Notes: generated from the letters alone by a model not told the origin. A stretch of DNA of 37,986 bases from Treponema sp. (GCA_012838745.1 DUOS01000035.1:1-37986), one strand, 5' to 3'. Positions 9,706-17,569 are shown, counted from the first letter of the stretch. Made by a program: numbers and translations.

Positions 9706-11295
9706 TTATTTCTTTTTACTGAATACACGATAGTTTATCTCTGGAAACAGATTATCACGTTTTTCAGTACGAGTAAGCCACTCGGTACTAATAAAGTTTG
9801 AGCCAAGGGATTCATAAACAACGGTAAATGCTTTTATGCAATCTTCGAAACGTTCACGTGCATACGCACTCTGGTCCCCCCGATTCATCATCAAGGCCCA
9901 GTCCATTGATTGCGCTAGAAGTAGTTGCCGAGCGGCCATATTCAGCGATCTCTCTTTGAGACTAGAGTCGTCTGGAAATCGTTCGGCAAGATCAATCATG
10001 CGAACAGTTGCCTTACGAACAAAGAAATACATCCAGTCATTTGTACTGTTAAGCACTTCTTCTGCGTATCCGCTTTTGTGCCAAGAAGAATAATAGGGAG
10101 TTACTATTTCAGAAGATGTCTGAAGCCGAAGACTCTCAGACGGAAGAGTAAGAGAAATATCACACATTTCTCCAACTTTTCGTGCGAGGGATTCAAACCA
10201 GTCTACCCCCTCATGCCATTCTTGACCAAAAAACGAAGCTGGTAGAGCAATAACATTGGCTACAGGCTTATCGTCTAAAAGTTTTTCTGCTTTATTGAGT
10301 AGGCGGACACGATCTTGTAAAAACGTATCCACGTCCTTTTCTCTTTGCGCATCAGCTGCATCAATATTATACCATGTAGATTTGCCACAGCTCTCTTTTC
10401 CCTTTGAATGAAAACAAAATCCAGTTCTTCGCCGGCCGAGAGAAACATCAAATAGAGAGGAAATATCTTGATCATCATAGTCAAAGCCAATATCGCGCTC
10501 CAAATCAAGATACGCATCATTACAAGCAATTCCACCAAGAGCAGAAAGACTTTCACAAGCAAGTGTGTCGCGTGCATATACTGTAAACCCATTTTCGCAT
10601 TTTGCAGGCGCAAAAATACCGCACTTGGGGGGAGGATCTGCAAAAAGAAGACCATGGGCATCTACTATCGTATATAAAAAACCGTATGATTTTAGGACTT
10701 TTTCTAAGCCGTCTACCCAAGCCATAGCCGGAAGCCAAAAGCCGGTGGGAGCCGTAGCAAAATGATTACGATAGACGACCAAGCCTGTTTCAATTTGGGC
10801 ATTAATTGCTTCGGGAATATCAGTATAGAGGGGAAAAAAACAGGAAGTTGCCGTTGTAGCCAGTATTTCCAAATATCCGTGCGTTGCAAAATAATCAAAC
10901 TTCTTGAGTATATTACGCTCGTATATCTCAACATAATCATTGCGGTTGAGTTGCTGGCGTTCAAGCTGATGATTAATAACAGCAGTAAGCTCTGGGATAT
11001 TTGCATGACGTTCAAGTTCTTCTATACCAAAGATTATTGAAGAGTCAAGAAAATCCACATAGCGAGTCTGTAGGAGAGGATCTGCAAGCATTTCACAAAG
11101 CATAGGAGAAAATGCTATAGATAGTTTAAAAGGTACGCCACTGGTCTCTAAAGCAGTGCAAGCACGTAAAAGAGGAAGATACGTTTCCGAAATAGCCGTA
11201 AACAACTGGGATTCTTCCATCCGGCCAGGTTCGTCTAAGTGACGAATAAAGGGTAACTGTGCGTCTAAAATAAAAATAAGTGATGTATCTATCAT
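9706..11295 (-). CDS. GH57/DUF1957 family protein, probably catalytically inactive
   Basis: The fold assignment rests on the N-terminal LPFIRH segment, TGFWLPAMAW (184-193), FGQEWHEGVDWFESLARKV (356-374), and the C-terminal DUF1957-like LLLAQSMDWALM stretch (458-469), all in the order found in bacterial GH57 alpha-1,4-glucan branching enzymes of about 530 residues. The catalytic positions do not match the family. The first H-x-H motif is D11-A12-Q13, the T-H-G of motif 2 is T150-S151-C152, the nucleophile Glu expected in LPEC is A190, and the acid Asp expected in DAELFGHWW is P352. I infer a pseudoenzyme, perhaps glucan-binding or regulatory. It follows the DUF4912 gene by 18 bases; those two families often occur together. 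The ATG has only a weak AGGA just upstream. There is no signal peptide, so it is cytoplasmic. Confidence 0.8.
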   Translation of the reverse strand: MIDTSLIFILDAQLPFIRHLDEPGRMEESQLFTAISETYLPLLRACTALETSGVPFKLSIAFSPMLCEMLADPLLQTRYVDFLDSSIIFGIEELERHANIPELTAVINHQLERQQLNRNDYVEIYERNILKKFDYFATHGYLEILATTATSCFFPLYTDIPEAINAQIETGLVVYRNHFATAPTGFWLPAMAWVDGLEKVLKSYGFLYTIVDAHGLLFADPPPKCGIFAPAKCENGFTVYARDTLACESLSALGGIACNDAYLDLERDIGFDYDDQDISSLFDVSLGRRRTGFCFHSKGKESCGKSTWYNIDAADAQREKDVDTFLQDRVRLLNKAEKLLDDKPVANVIALPASFFGQEWHEGVDWFESLARKVGEMCDISLTLPSESLRLQTSSEIVTPYYSSWHKSGYAEEVLNSTNDWMYFFVRKATVRMIDLAERFPDDSSLKERSLNMAARQLLLAQSMDWALMMNRGDQSAYARERFEDCIKAFTVVYESLGSNFISTEWLTRTEKRDNLFPEINYRVFSKKK

Positions 11296-11313
11296 ATCCT
11301 AACTCTATTTGGT

Positions 11314-11976
11314 TTAACCGAAAGACTGGCGATGATTTCGTAAATGCGTTTTTCGCAGTTCCGAAATTCCCGACAGCTCCAAAATTGGCGACTTCCTTTT
11401 ACGGGTATTTTCTGGAGTACCAAGAGTATTTTCTAGCCGAACTCCGTGCACACTAGATGCAGCAAGAATCCTATCTTTCTCCTGTTTAATCCGACAGAAT
11501 AAATCTACCCGATAATAATTCTTTTTATCTGATAAACGAACATACCATTTACGATCTGTGGCCCCCACTTCAACATCGAAAAAATCAAGAAGTTGGGATG
11601 AGTCCTCCCGAGAAAAGGTGTTTACTCGAAGGAAAAAACTATCAAAGTTTGGATTATCAAAAAGAGTATTAAACTTACTAGTGTGAAAATCCCAATAGAT
11701 ATAAATCCAGCCTGGATCACGTAATAAAACCGTAATTCGCGTTTCATTATAGCTCTCAGGAAGACTTTCTTCTGGGATTGGCATAGCAGAATCGGCTAAT
11801 GCTGCAGTTTTTACTGCATAACGCGCATTGTCTTCAGCCATTTCAAGTAATTCGCCGATAATAAAACGACGATTCAAGCCAGCAGGTATATCAACACCGT
11901 AGTCGTCTGCTATTTCAAGAAGGTCGTGCGTGGACAAACTTTCAAGATGCGTTTTTGTAAGCTTTTCTTCATCCAT
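11314..11976 (-). CDS. DUF4912 protein with Rho_N/SAP-like N-terminal domain
   Basis: Residues about 3-45 (LTKTHLESLSTHDLLEIADDY then GLNRRFIIGELLEMAED) form a helix-turn-helix-like pattern typical of Rho N-terminal or SAP domains, which bind nucleic acid or act as protein contacts. Residues about 65-190 match DUF4912 (RITVLLRDPGWIYIYWDF, then WYVRL and YYRVDLFCRI), a beta-rich domain found beside carbohydrate genes. The biochemical role is unknown. I chose the ATG at 11976 (220 aa); an in-frame TTG at 12015 would overlap the RluA gene and adds no conserved sequence. The Shine-Dalgarno is weak, so translation may depend on the RluA gene 25 bases upstream. Together with the GH57-like gene downstream it probably forms a polysaccharide-related module. 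Confidence 0.75.
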   Translation of the reverse strand: MDEEKLTKTHLESLSTHDLLEIADDYGVDIPAGLNRRFIIGELLEMAEDNARYAVKTAALADSAMPIPEESLPESYNETRITVLLRDPGWIYIYWDFHTSKFNTLFDNPNFDSFFLRVNTFSREDSSQLLDFFDVEVGATDRKWYVRLSDKKNYYRVDLFCRIKQEKDRILAASSVHGVRLENTLGTPENTRKRKSPILELSGISELRKTHLRNHRQSFG

Positions 11977-12001
11977 AGTATAGCTTATGATGGACAAAAC
12001 C

Positions 12002-12667
12002 TCATATTGTGTCAATAGAGAGTGGAAATGTTATGCCAAGGGATTCAACACACCGCATCATATGATCAGGAAATGGAATTATAAAATGACGAGGAAGGTT
12101 AAGCTCCTGAGGCAGCTCCAACTCGTTTGCCACAAGTTGGAGCTTTCGAATTCCATGGTCTTTTCGTATCTGTCGGTTTAAGGGAAAGTTGCCATATTTG
12201 TCGTCTGCTAGTATGGGGCAGCCAATTGAAGCCAAATGAATGCGAATTTGATGGGTTCGCCCAGTAATGAGCTCGGCAGAAATAAGGGAGTATGTTCCGG
12301 CCGTTGCTAACACACGGTAACGTGTTTCAGCATTTTTTTTATCAATGCCCCTGCCCACAGGAGTCGTAATGCTCCCGTACAACTGGGAAGGAACGCCCAT
12401 GGTTACGGCACAGTATTTTTTTACAATTTCAGTTCCCGAAAGCAATCGAGTCAATCGAGATGCAGTAGCTGCATTGCGCGCTACTAAAAGTAGCCCTGAG
12501 GTCTCACGATCAAGCCGATGTACAGGAAACACGGGGCTACCTGTTTGACGAGTTAATATATCAACGAGGCTTATTGATATACCTGCGCCACCTTGAACAG
12601 GAATGCCGCAGGGTTTATTAATCAACAAGATGTCGGTATCTTTATAGAGCACCGAAATATCTTTCAT
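12002..12667 (-). CDS. RluA-family RNA pseudouridine synthase
   Basis: This 221-residue enzyme should convert uridine to pseudouridine in rRNA or tRNA. It begins in the catalytic domain (VLYKDTDILLINKPCGIPVQ) and lacks the S4 RNA-binding domain found in longer RluC/RluD proteins. The signature HRLDRETSGLLLVA contains catalytic D53, and the second motif LITGRTHQIRIHLASIGCPILADDKYG (conserved R-T-H-Q-I-R-x-H) is intact. The exact target site cannot be read from sequence. The start ATG (12665-12667) is 15 bases from the divergent ATG at 12683 and has no Shine-Dalgarno; a TACACT box seven bases upstream raises the possibility of a leaderless mRNA. It is the first gene of the run 12667-9706. Confidence 0.88.
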   Translation of the reverse strand: MKDISVLYKDTDILLINKPCGIPVQGGAGISISLVDILTRQTGSPVFPVHRLDRETSGLLLVARNAATASRLTRLLSGTEIVKKYCAVTMGVPSQLYGSITTPVGRGIDKKNAETRYRVLATAGTYSLISAELITGRTHQIRIHLASIGCPILADDKYGNFPLNRQIRKDHGIRKLQLVANELELPQELNLPRHFIIPFPDHMMRCVESLGITFPLSIDTI

Positions 12668-12682
12668 GAGAGGTAGTGTACA

Positions 12683-13831
12683 ATGATCACGAAAAATAAT
12701 CTTCTTTCCTTGCGGCTTATTTCAATGTTTGTTTTATTGCTAGTTTGTGGATTCGCCGCAGCCGAACAGCTTATTTCAACTGACTGGGGATACGGGCTCG
12801 ACCTGCCCGAGGGCTACACCCTAGAAAACAAGGATGGATCAAGCCGCTACCATTTTTCTCACCAACTCTTTCCTATAACTCTTCAAATTGCTCTTTACCC
12901 TAAGGGCGATTTCAAACAGGCTTCGGCCGCGCTTACCTTTGTTACCAATCAGCTTGCGTCTGAGGGTCGGCAAGTGTCCTTCCCTTGGCGTCTTCGCGGT
13001 GCAGCAATTACTCAGCTCAAGTTTCCAGGTGGTGCCGGATGGGCTGCGTCCGTTGAGCTTGCGCATGATAAGGGCTGGCTTGTACTTGCCTGCCATACTA
13101 AGCCAGAACTCGCTACTGAGCTTGAACCTATAATAATTTCTACACTAGACACCATTGCAACCGACCGATTATCTTGGCGCGAACCGGGGCCCATGACTGC
13201 CTTTGCCTGGGCTGATGAAAAAGAAATCGAAAGCACGTTCCCCGGTGCAGATCGAACGATTCGTGTGCCTTTTAATTCAGTAGATAGCCAGGCAAATCAA
13301 TCGGTGATTGACCGCGAGTTTTCTCTCCTTACGAGCTACTTAAACACTCCCTTTGTATACACTGCTTGGGAACGATATTATAGAATAATCTACCGGGACG
13401 CTTTTACACGATTTGAAAAAGCTGCCTTCCTTATGGAATCCTTCCTTCCTGAAGCAAGTGAAGAAAAAGCGGCCACCCTACTAGCATGGACACAGAGCTT
13501 TGAATACGTACGCGACAGAGAAGGCGCTGATTTTCTTAACTTGCCGGAAACATATATGAATCGATCTGGGGATTGCGACAGCAGGGCACTGCTATTAGTT
13601 GTGTTACTCAAACATATGGGTGTAGATGCTGTACTACTTATTTCACCCGAATACAGCCATGCCCTTGCAGCGATAGACTGTGCGGGAAAGGGAGCGCGGT
13701 TCTCTGTAGATGGAAAGGATTATTTGATAGCTGATACGACGGCGAAGGTTGGAATCGGCCTAATCGCAAGCGATATGGCCGATCCAGATAAATGGTTCAT
13801 AGTTAGATTCCCTGAACCAGAATTACCCTGA
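12683..13831 (+). CDS. Secreted transglutaminase-like (papain-fold) protein
   Basis: The 382-residue product has a signal peptide (about 1-27, ending GFAAA). Residues about 30-160 form an unassigned beta-rich N-terminal domain. The C-terminal half is a bacterial transglutaminase-like domain with the triad C298 in SGDCDSRALLL, H326 in YSHALAAI and D351 in YLIADTT, all in the right order and spacing. Family members are usually cysteine proteases or amidases acting on envelope proteins or peptidoglycan; the substrate here is unknown. The start has GAGAGG eight or nine bases upstream. The stop (TGA, 13829-13831) is directly abutted by the stop of the convergent HTH-EIIA gene, leaving no room for a dedicated terminator. 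The promoter must lie within the divergent RluA gene. Confidence 0.8.
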   Translation: MITKNNLLSLRLISMFVLLLVCGFAAAEQLISTDWGYGLDLPEGYTLENKDGSSRYHFSHQLFPITLQIALYPKGDFKQASAALTFVTNQLASEGRQVSFPWRLRGAAITQLKFPGGAGWAASVELAHDKGWLVLACHTKPELATELEPIIISTLDTIATDRLSWREPGPMTAFAWADEKEIESTFPGADRTIRVPFNSVDSQANQSVIDREFSLLTSYLNTPFVYTAWERYYRIIYRDAFTRFEKAAFLMESFLPEASEEKAATLLAWTQSFEYVRDREGADFLNLPETYMNRSGDCDSRALLLVVLLKHMGVDAVLLISPEYSHALAAIDCAGKGARFSVDGKDYLIADTTAKVGIGLIASDMADPDKWFIVRFPEPELP

Positions 13832-14485
13832 CTATTCGCGAGCAACAAGAAGGTTATACGCTGCCAAGGGAGTCTCAGCGGCAAGCAGACCTTCACGAAG
13901 TTCGGCGTTTTTAAGCCGGGTACTAAAATAGGAAAGAGTTTGCAAATAATATGCGTGCTGATTATATGCAGCGGCAATCATAAACAAGAGGCGAACTGGC
14001 ATATCATCAATAGTTTGAAAATCGATTATATCATTGCGGCATAACCCCACTGCCATAACAAGGTCTGTAACAGAAGAAAGGCGAACATGGGGAATAGCAA
14101 TACCGCGGCCAATCGCAGTAGACATGAGATCCTCTCGACGGAGTATTTCCACAGAGAGTTCGTTGCGGTTTTTTATTTGGGGAGCAGAACCTAAAGTATC
14201 GGCGAGAGCCACCAGAGCATCGTGCTTTGTTGAATGATCTAATAGCACAATCCTGTCGGGTGAAAGAATATTTTGAACTTGAACATGGGGGTTAGGTTGT
14301 TGTGATCGTGTTGAACCAGTAAGGCGTTCATTAACCCACTTTTCAATTTCGTCTTTTTTAAAACGCCAGACAGTTCCTATTTTCCCAGCGGGAATTTCAC
14401 CCTTTTGTGCCCAATCATATACTGTGCGTTCGGAAACACGTAGATACTTGGCAACTTCTTCTATAGTAAGTATATCGTCTGACAA
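13832..14485 (-). CDS. ptsN: Excisionase-type HTH fused to PTS EIIA (PtsN-like) regulator
   Basis: Residues 1-53 form an excisionase/MerR-type helix-turn-helix (LTIEEVAKYLRVSERTVYDWAQKGEIPAGKIGTVWRF, given in part). After a Gln/Pro/Asn linker (about 55-72), residues 73-217 match fructose/nitrogen-type PTS EIIA, with the phospho-accepting H133 in GRGIAIPHVRL. It should take phosphate from HPr or NPr and use it to regulate, with the HTH giving direct DNA binding. This architecture is known in spirochaetes. The start is TTG at 14483-14485, supported by GGAG eight bases upstream (14494-14497). A sigma70-like promoter with an internal palindrome lies just upstream, suggesting autoregulation. No EIIB or EIIC transporter gene is present, consistent with a regulatory rather than transport role. 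The gene symbol is assigned by domain only. Confidence 0.85.
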   Translation of the reverse strand: MSDDILTIEEVAKYLRVSERTVYDWAQKGEIPAGKIGTVWRFKKDEIEKWVNERLTGSTRSQQPNPHVQVQNILSPDRIVLLDHSTKHDALVALADTLGSAPQIKNRNELSVEILRREDLMSTAIGRGIAIPHVRLSSVTDLVMAVGLCRNDIIDFQTIDDMPVRLLFMIAAAYNQHAYYLQTLSYFSTRLKNAELREGLLAAETPLAAYNLLVARE

Positions 14486-14516
14486 TTTTTGCTCTCCTAT
14501 TTCATCATTTTACGCT

Positions 14517-14545
14517 ATTTTGCAATATACAGTAGTATATGTCAA
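14517..14545 (-). promoter_or_regulatory. Promoter of the HTH-EIIA gene with operator-like palindrome
   Basis: On the minus strand a perfect -35 TTGACA (14540-14545) is followed after 17 bases by CAAAAT (14517-14522). The spacer contains the perfect inverted repeat ATATAC-tact-GTATAT (14525-14540). Such a dyad between -35 and -10 is a typical repressor site; the HTH protein itself is the obvious candidate. The -10 is only a partial match. Confidence 0.55.
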
Positions 14546-14585
14546 GCATTACCAGTAGAAACGTGGTTTGTGCTTGCAGACGGTA

Positions 14586-14999
14586 CTAGACATCAGCGAG
14601 TTCGTGGAGAGCATCGAAGGGAAAAAGTGAACCAAGGGTAGTATGAACCGCACGTTTATAATCTGGACCAAAAACTACAGGAGTTTCTGGACTCATAAAT
14701 TCAGATAATACCTGACGACAGGCGCCGCAAGGACTCACGGGATAATCGGAATCCGGGGTCGCAACCGCTATAGCGGTAAACTTCCTTACACCGGATGAAA
14801 CCGCGGCATAAATCGCGCTTCGTTCAGCACAGTTTGTAAGCCCAAAAGATCGATTTTCTACATTGACTCCCGTAACAATAGTTCCATCTTCGAGCAAAAG
14901 AGCTGCCCCCACTCTAAATTTTGAATATGGTGCATAAGCCCGAGCTGCAGTTTCGAGTGCGGCAGCATACAACGAACGATATTCTATTGCTTTTTCCAT
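14586..14999 (-). CDS. cdd: Cytidine deaminase
   Basis: The 137-residue product deaminates cytidine and deoxycytidine to uridine and deoxyuridine for pyrimidine salvage in the cytoplasm. The zinc site is complete: C57-A58-E59 (TNCAERSAIYAAV; Glu is the proton shuttle) and C91-G92-A93-C94 (SPCGACRQVLSEF). Length fits the homotetrameric short form. The N-terminal ASSKFRVGAAL-like substrate segment (YSKFRVGAALL, 25-35) is present. There is no Shine-Dalgarno sequence; instead a TATAAT box ends six bases before the ATG, so transcription should begin at the start codon itself (leaderless mRNA). The next gene on the strand, HTH-EIIA, has its own promoter. Confidence 0.93.
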   Translation of the reverse strand: MEKAIEYRSLYAAALETAARAYAPYSKFRVGAALLLEDGTIVTGVNVENRSFGLTNCAERSAIYAAVSSGVRKFTAIAVATPDSDYPVSPCGACRQVLSEFMSPETPVVFGPDYKRAVHTTLGSLFPFDALHELADV

Positions 15000-15005
15000 A
15001 CAGCT

Positions 15006-15034
15006 ATTATACCATTGTATGCCATGAACATCAA
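15006..15034 (-). promoter_or_regulatory. Strong sigma70 promoter for leaderless cdd
   Basis: On the minus strand TTGATG (15029-15034), a 17-base spacer and a perfect TATAAT (15006-15011). The A of the cdd ATG (14999) is the seventh base after the -10 box, where transcription normally starts. The spacer contains the ATG (15024-15026) of the divergent gene, so the -35 lies inside that gene's coding sequence. Confidence 0.75.
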
Positions 15035-16112
15035 AGGAAATCTCAAGTACCTGGTCGCGGGAGCTACACTTTTTTTACTAGTATATTTATTTCTCGCAGC
15101 AGTTCCTATTGGGCCAGATTTTTATTTTGAGCCTTCCTGGATACTCACACTCCCCGACGAGTCTCTGCCTCACGACGAACAAACCGAACCTCAAATATTT
15201 CCTGAAAATGCAGAACCTTTTGTTTTGGGAGATACCTTCGGGTTTTTTAGTCCAAACGGCACTGTACTCTATACACAAAAAACAGAAGACCGAATTGCTA
15301 TTTCTAAACACGGTTGGGCTACTTACCCCTACGATGCCCATAAAACTACTCTGCATTTTACCGATACAACACCTGAATATACGCTTTGCGAACCAGGATA
15401 CGTACATCTTGACGATGGACATATCTATTTATTTCATCCCGGTGGAAACCGTGTAAGCCGCCATTTACCCAACGGAGACCGCCTTTGGATCCGGGAGCAT
15501 ACTGCACCAATAACTGCATTTAACTGTTCAGCAGCGGGAACAGTTATTGGGTATGCTGATGGAAATCTGACCGCAATAGCACCGGATGGAAGCGAATTGT
15601 TTACTTTCTGGCCTGGTGGGAGTGATCAACAAATAATTCTTGGCGTATCCATAAGCGAAGATGGATCCCATATTGCGTGTATTAGCGGTATAAACCAGCA
15701 GCGATTTATTGTTGCGAGTCGCATGAGTAATCAGTACCGTATCCTATACCACACCTATCTAAAAGGTAACTTACGACGACAAGCGTACATAAATTTTGAA
15801 AAAAGCGGACGATATGCTTTTTTTGAAACCCATAACGGGCTCGGTATATTCGACAGCAAAACAAAAGAATCTCGTATTATACCCCTCTCAGGCAGAGTTC
15901 TCTCCACCGGCGATTATCCAGGAGACTCTTTGTTTGTGGTCTTAACACAAAATGGGGAGGATTACACACTTTCAGCTATTGAACAGCCAGATCATTTGGT
16001 CGCAACCGCAAACTTCTCCGGAAAAAATGCTTTTTTAGTGCAGCGGAGCAATGTTGTTTACCTTGGTATTAACGACCACATAACCAGAATCAATATCAGG
16101 GGGATTGAATGA
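15024..16112 (+). CDS. Membrane-anchored beta-propeller-like protein of unknown function
   Basis: The 362-residue protein has one N-terminal membrane anchor or uncleaved signal (about residues 8-30, YLVAGATLFLLVYLFLAAVP), and the remainder should lie outside the cytoplasmic membrane. The body is beta-rich with propeller-type blades: repeated units ending in phrases such as GTVIGYADGNLTAIAPDGSELF and DGSHIACISG, like WD40 or PQQ repeats. No catalytic motif is visible. I chose ATG 15024 rather than TTG 15015. No Shine-Dalgarno precedes it and cdd's promoter overlaps the start, so expression of the two genes may interfere. It overlaps the next gene by ATGA (16109-16112), so the two are translationally coupled and probably partners in the envelope. 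Confidence 0.7.
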   Translation: MNIKGNLKYLVAGATLFLLVYLFLAAVPIGPDFYFEPSWILTLPDESLPHDEQTEPQIFPENAEPFVLGDTFGFFSPNGTVLYTQKTEDRIAISKHGWATYPYDAHKTTLHFTDTTPEYTLCEPGYVHLDDGHIYLFHPGGNRVSRHLPNGDRLWIREHTAPITAFNCSAAGTVIGYADGNLTAIAPDGSELFTFWPGGSDQQIILGVSISEDGSHIACISGINQQRFIVASRMSNQYRILYHTYLKGNLRRQAYINFEKSGRYAFFETHNGLGIFDSKTKESRIIPLSGRVLSTGDYPGDSLFVVLTQNGEDYTLSAIEQPDHLVATANFSGKNAFLVQRSNVVYLGINDHITRINIRGIE

Positions 16113-16966
16113 AGCGTGTTTTATTTATTCTTTTTACAGCAACAGCATTTTCCGTCCTTACTGCTTTTGAGTGGCCGGTATCTCAAATACTTCCGACAAG
16201 CCTTTTTGGTCAAAAAACAGAATCATCTGTTGAATGCGGTATTCGTCTTCAAAACAGCCAGCTAGTTCGATCTGCGGGAAACGGAACGCTCATTATGATC
16301 CTTGAAAAAGGAAACCCTATGACTAGTTTTCCAAACACACTGGGGAATGCTGCTATTATTGCACATGATGAGGGGCTTATTTCCGTATACGGGAATCTTC
16401 AATCCCACGACCACCTTCAAAACAGAACTACTATAGAAGCAGGAGCGATTCTCGGAGAATCGGGTACAAGTGGCTGCGCGCCTGAAGGAACAACATTTTT
16501 TCAGATTATTGATCAATTAAAACGCAGATATATTAACCCCCTCCTTGTGCTTCCAGCATTGGCAGACTCACGCAAACCAACAATAAAAACGGCAACCCTC
16601 ACGGGAGACAATGGCCGGGTTCACACTCTTGCTAGAGCTAAATCCTTGCGTCAGGGAAGATACCAGTTACACGCTGATACTTCAGATACCCTAGACGAAG
16701 TGCGAAACGAACTAGCCACATTCAGAATAACGGTACTGCTTAACGGTAGTGAATACACAAATATTGCTTTTGAGGTTATCCTCAGTAAATCAGGAAAACT
16801 ATTTTTAGGAACCGACTGCCAAGACACGGATAGCTTATATGATGATTTGGGGCAAGTGTATCTAGGAGATATTTCCTTAGCACGAGGCAAGAACGATATA
16901 AGCATTATTGCCCGTGATGTTATTGGGAATGAACGAATCGCAACTTACAGTATTACCGCAGAATAG
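16109..16966 (+). CDS. Degenerate M23/LytM-like protein (probable pseudo-peptidase)
   Basis: A signal peptide (about 1-19) directs export. Residues about 40-140 follow the M23 peptidase pattern: VECGIRLQNSQLVRSAGNGTL, then GNAAIIAHDEGLISVYGNLQ, then IEAGAILGESGTSG and a final strand FFQIID. All expected metal-site residues are changed: the first H and D are E42 and R46, the H of the AHL motif is N96, and the H-x-H pair is T128 and F130. As in EnvC or NlpD LytM domains, such proteins can bind and activate other hydrolases without cutting peptidoglycan; that role is inference. Residues 150-285 form a beta-rich tail of immunoglobulin type (GDNGRVHTL, DVIGNERIATYSI). It is coupled to the propeller protein upstream and converges with nifU, five bases away. 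Confidence 0.72.
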   Translation: MKRVLFILFTATAFSVLTAFEWPVSQILPTSLFGQKTESSVECGIRLQNSQLVRSAGNGTLIMILEKGNPMTSFPNTLGNAAIIAHDEGLISVYGNLQSHDHLQNRTTIEAGAILGESGTSGCAPEGTTFFQIIDQLKRRYINPLLVLPALADSRKPTIKTATLTGDNGRVHTLARAKSLRQGRYQLHADTSDTLDEVRNELATFRITVLLNGSEYTNIAFEVILSKSGKLFLGTDCQDTDSLYDDLGQVYLGDISLARGKNDISIIARDVIGNERIATYSITAE

Positions 16967-16971
16967 TAATC

Positions 16972-17568
16972 TTATTCCCCGTATAAATGTTCAAGTTCAT
17001 GTAAAAACTCTAAAGTTCGCTCTTTACAGCTTCCACATGCAGTGCCAATTTTAGTACGTGCTTGAAGATCAGACCAACTCCGGTCTCCAGCCTTGTAAGC
17101 TTCTTCAATATCTCGATCTGTAATATTAAGACAACTACATATTACTTCAACATTTTCTTGGCCCTTGAGCGGGGGCAGCTTGTTCCTTTCAAGATAATCA
17201 TCTATGGCAGTCCGAAGAGCCTTGTCTCCCAAAACCGAACAGTGAATCTTGTTTGTAGGTAAACCACCAAGCTTTGAAACAATATCTTCCGGTTTTAGGA
17301 TATACGCATCCTCTATGCTCATCCCTATTATTGCTTCTGAAAGAATAGATGTTGAAGCAAGGGCACTCGCACAACCGTAGGTCTTCCATCGGCAGTCAGT
17401 TATTACCCCGTCTGAAATACGGAGTAAAATAAGCATTTGATCTCCGCATCGAATATTTCCAACAATACCGCGACCATCACTAGGCCAGTCGGCCTCGTCA
17501 GTCTCCAAAACATTACGGGGATTTATAAAATGGTCTTTAACCGTATCTGAGTATAACCAATCATTCAT
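16972..17568 (-). CDS. nifU: NifU-like Fe-S scaffold with BFD-like [2Fe-2S] domain
   Basis: This 198-residue protein assembles Fe-S clusters using sulfur from the NifS partner. Residues 1-130 are an IscU-type scaffold with three ligand cysteines C41 (in RCGDQM, with the conserved Asp D43), C66 (YGCASALAST) and C110 (IHCSVLG). Residues 140-185 carry a BFD-like [2Fe-2S] binding domain with C144, C146, C178 and C181 (ICSCLNIT and TACGSC). The C-terminal Nfu domain of full-length NifU is missing. The gene starts one base after nifS, so they form a two-gene operon driven by the promoter at 18836-18864. Confidence 0.92.
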   Translation of the reverse strand: MNDWLYSDTVKDHFINPRNVLETDEADWPSDGRGIVGNIRCGDQMLILLRISDGVITDCRWKTYGCASALASTSILSEAIIGMSIEDAYILKPEDIVSKLGGLPTNKIHCSVLGDKALRTAIDDYLERNKLPPLKGQENVEVICSCLNITDRDIEEAYKAGDRSWSDLQARTKIGTACGSCKERTLEFLHELEHLYGE

Positions 17569-17569
17569 T

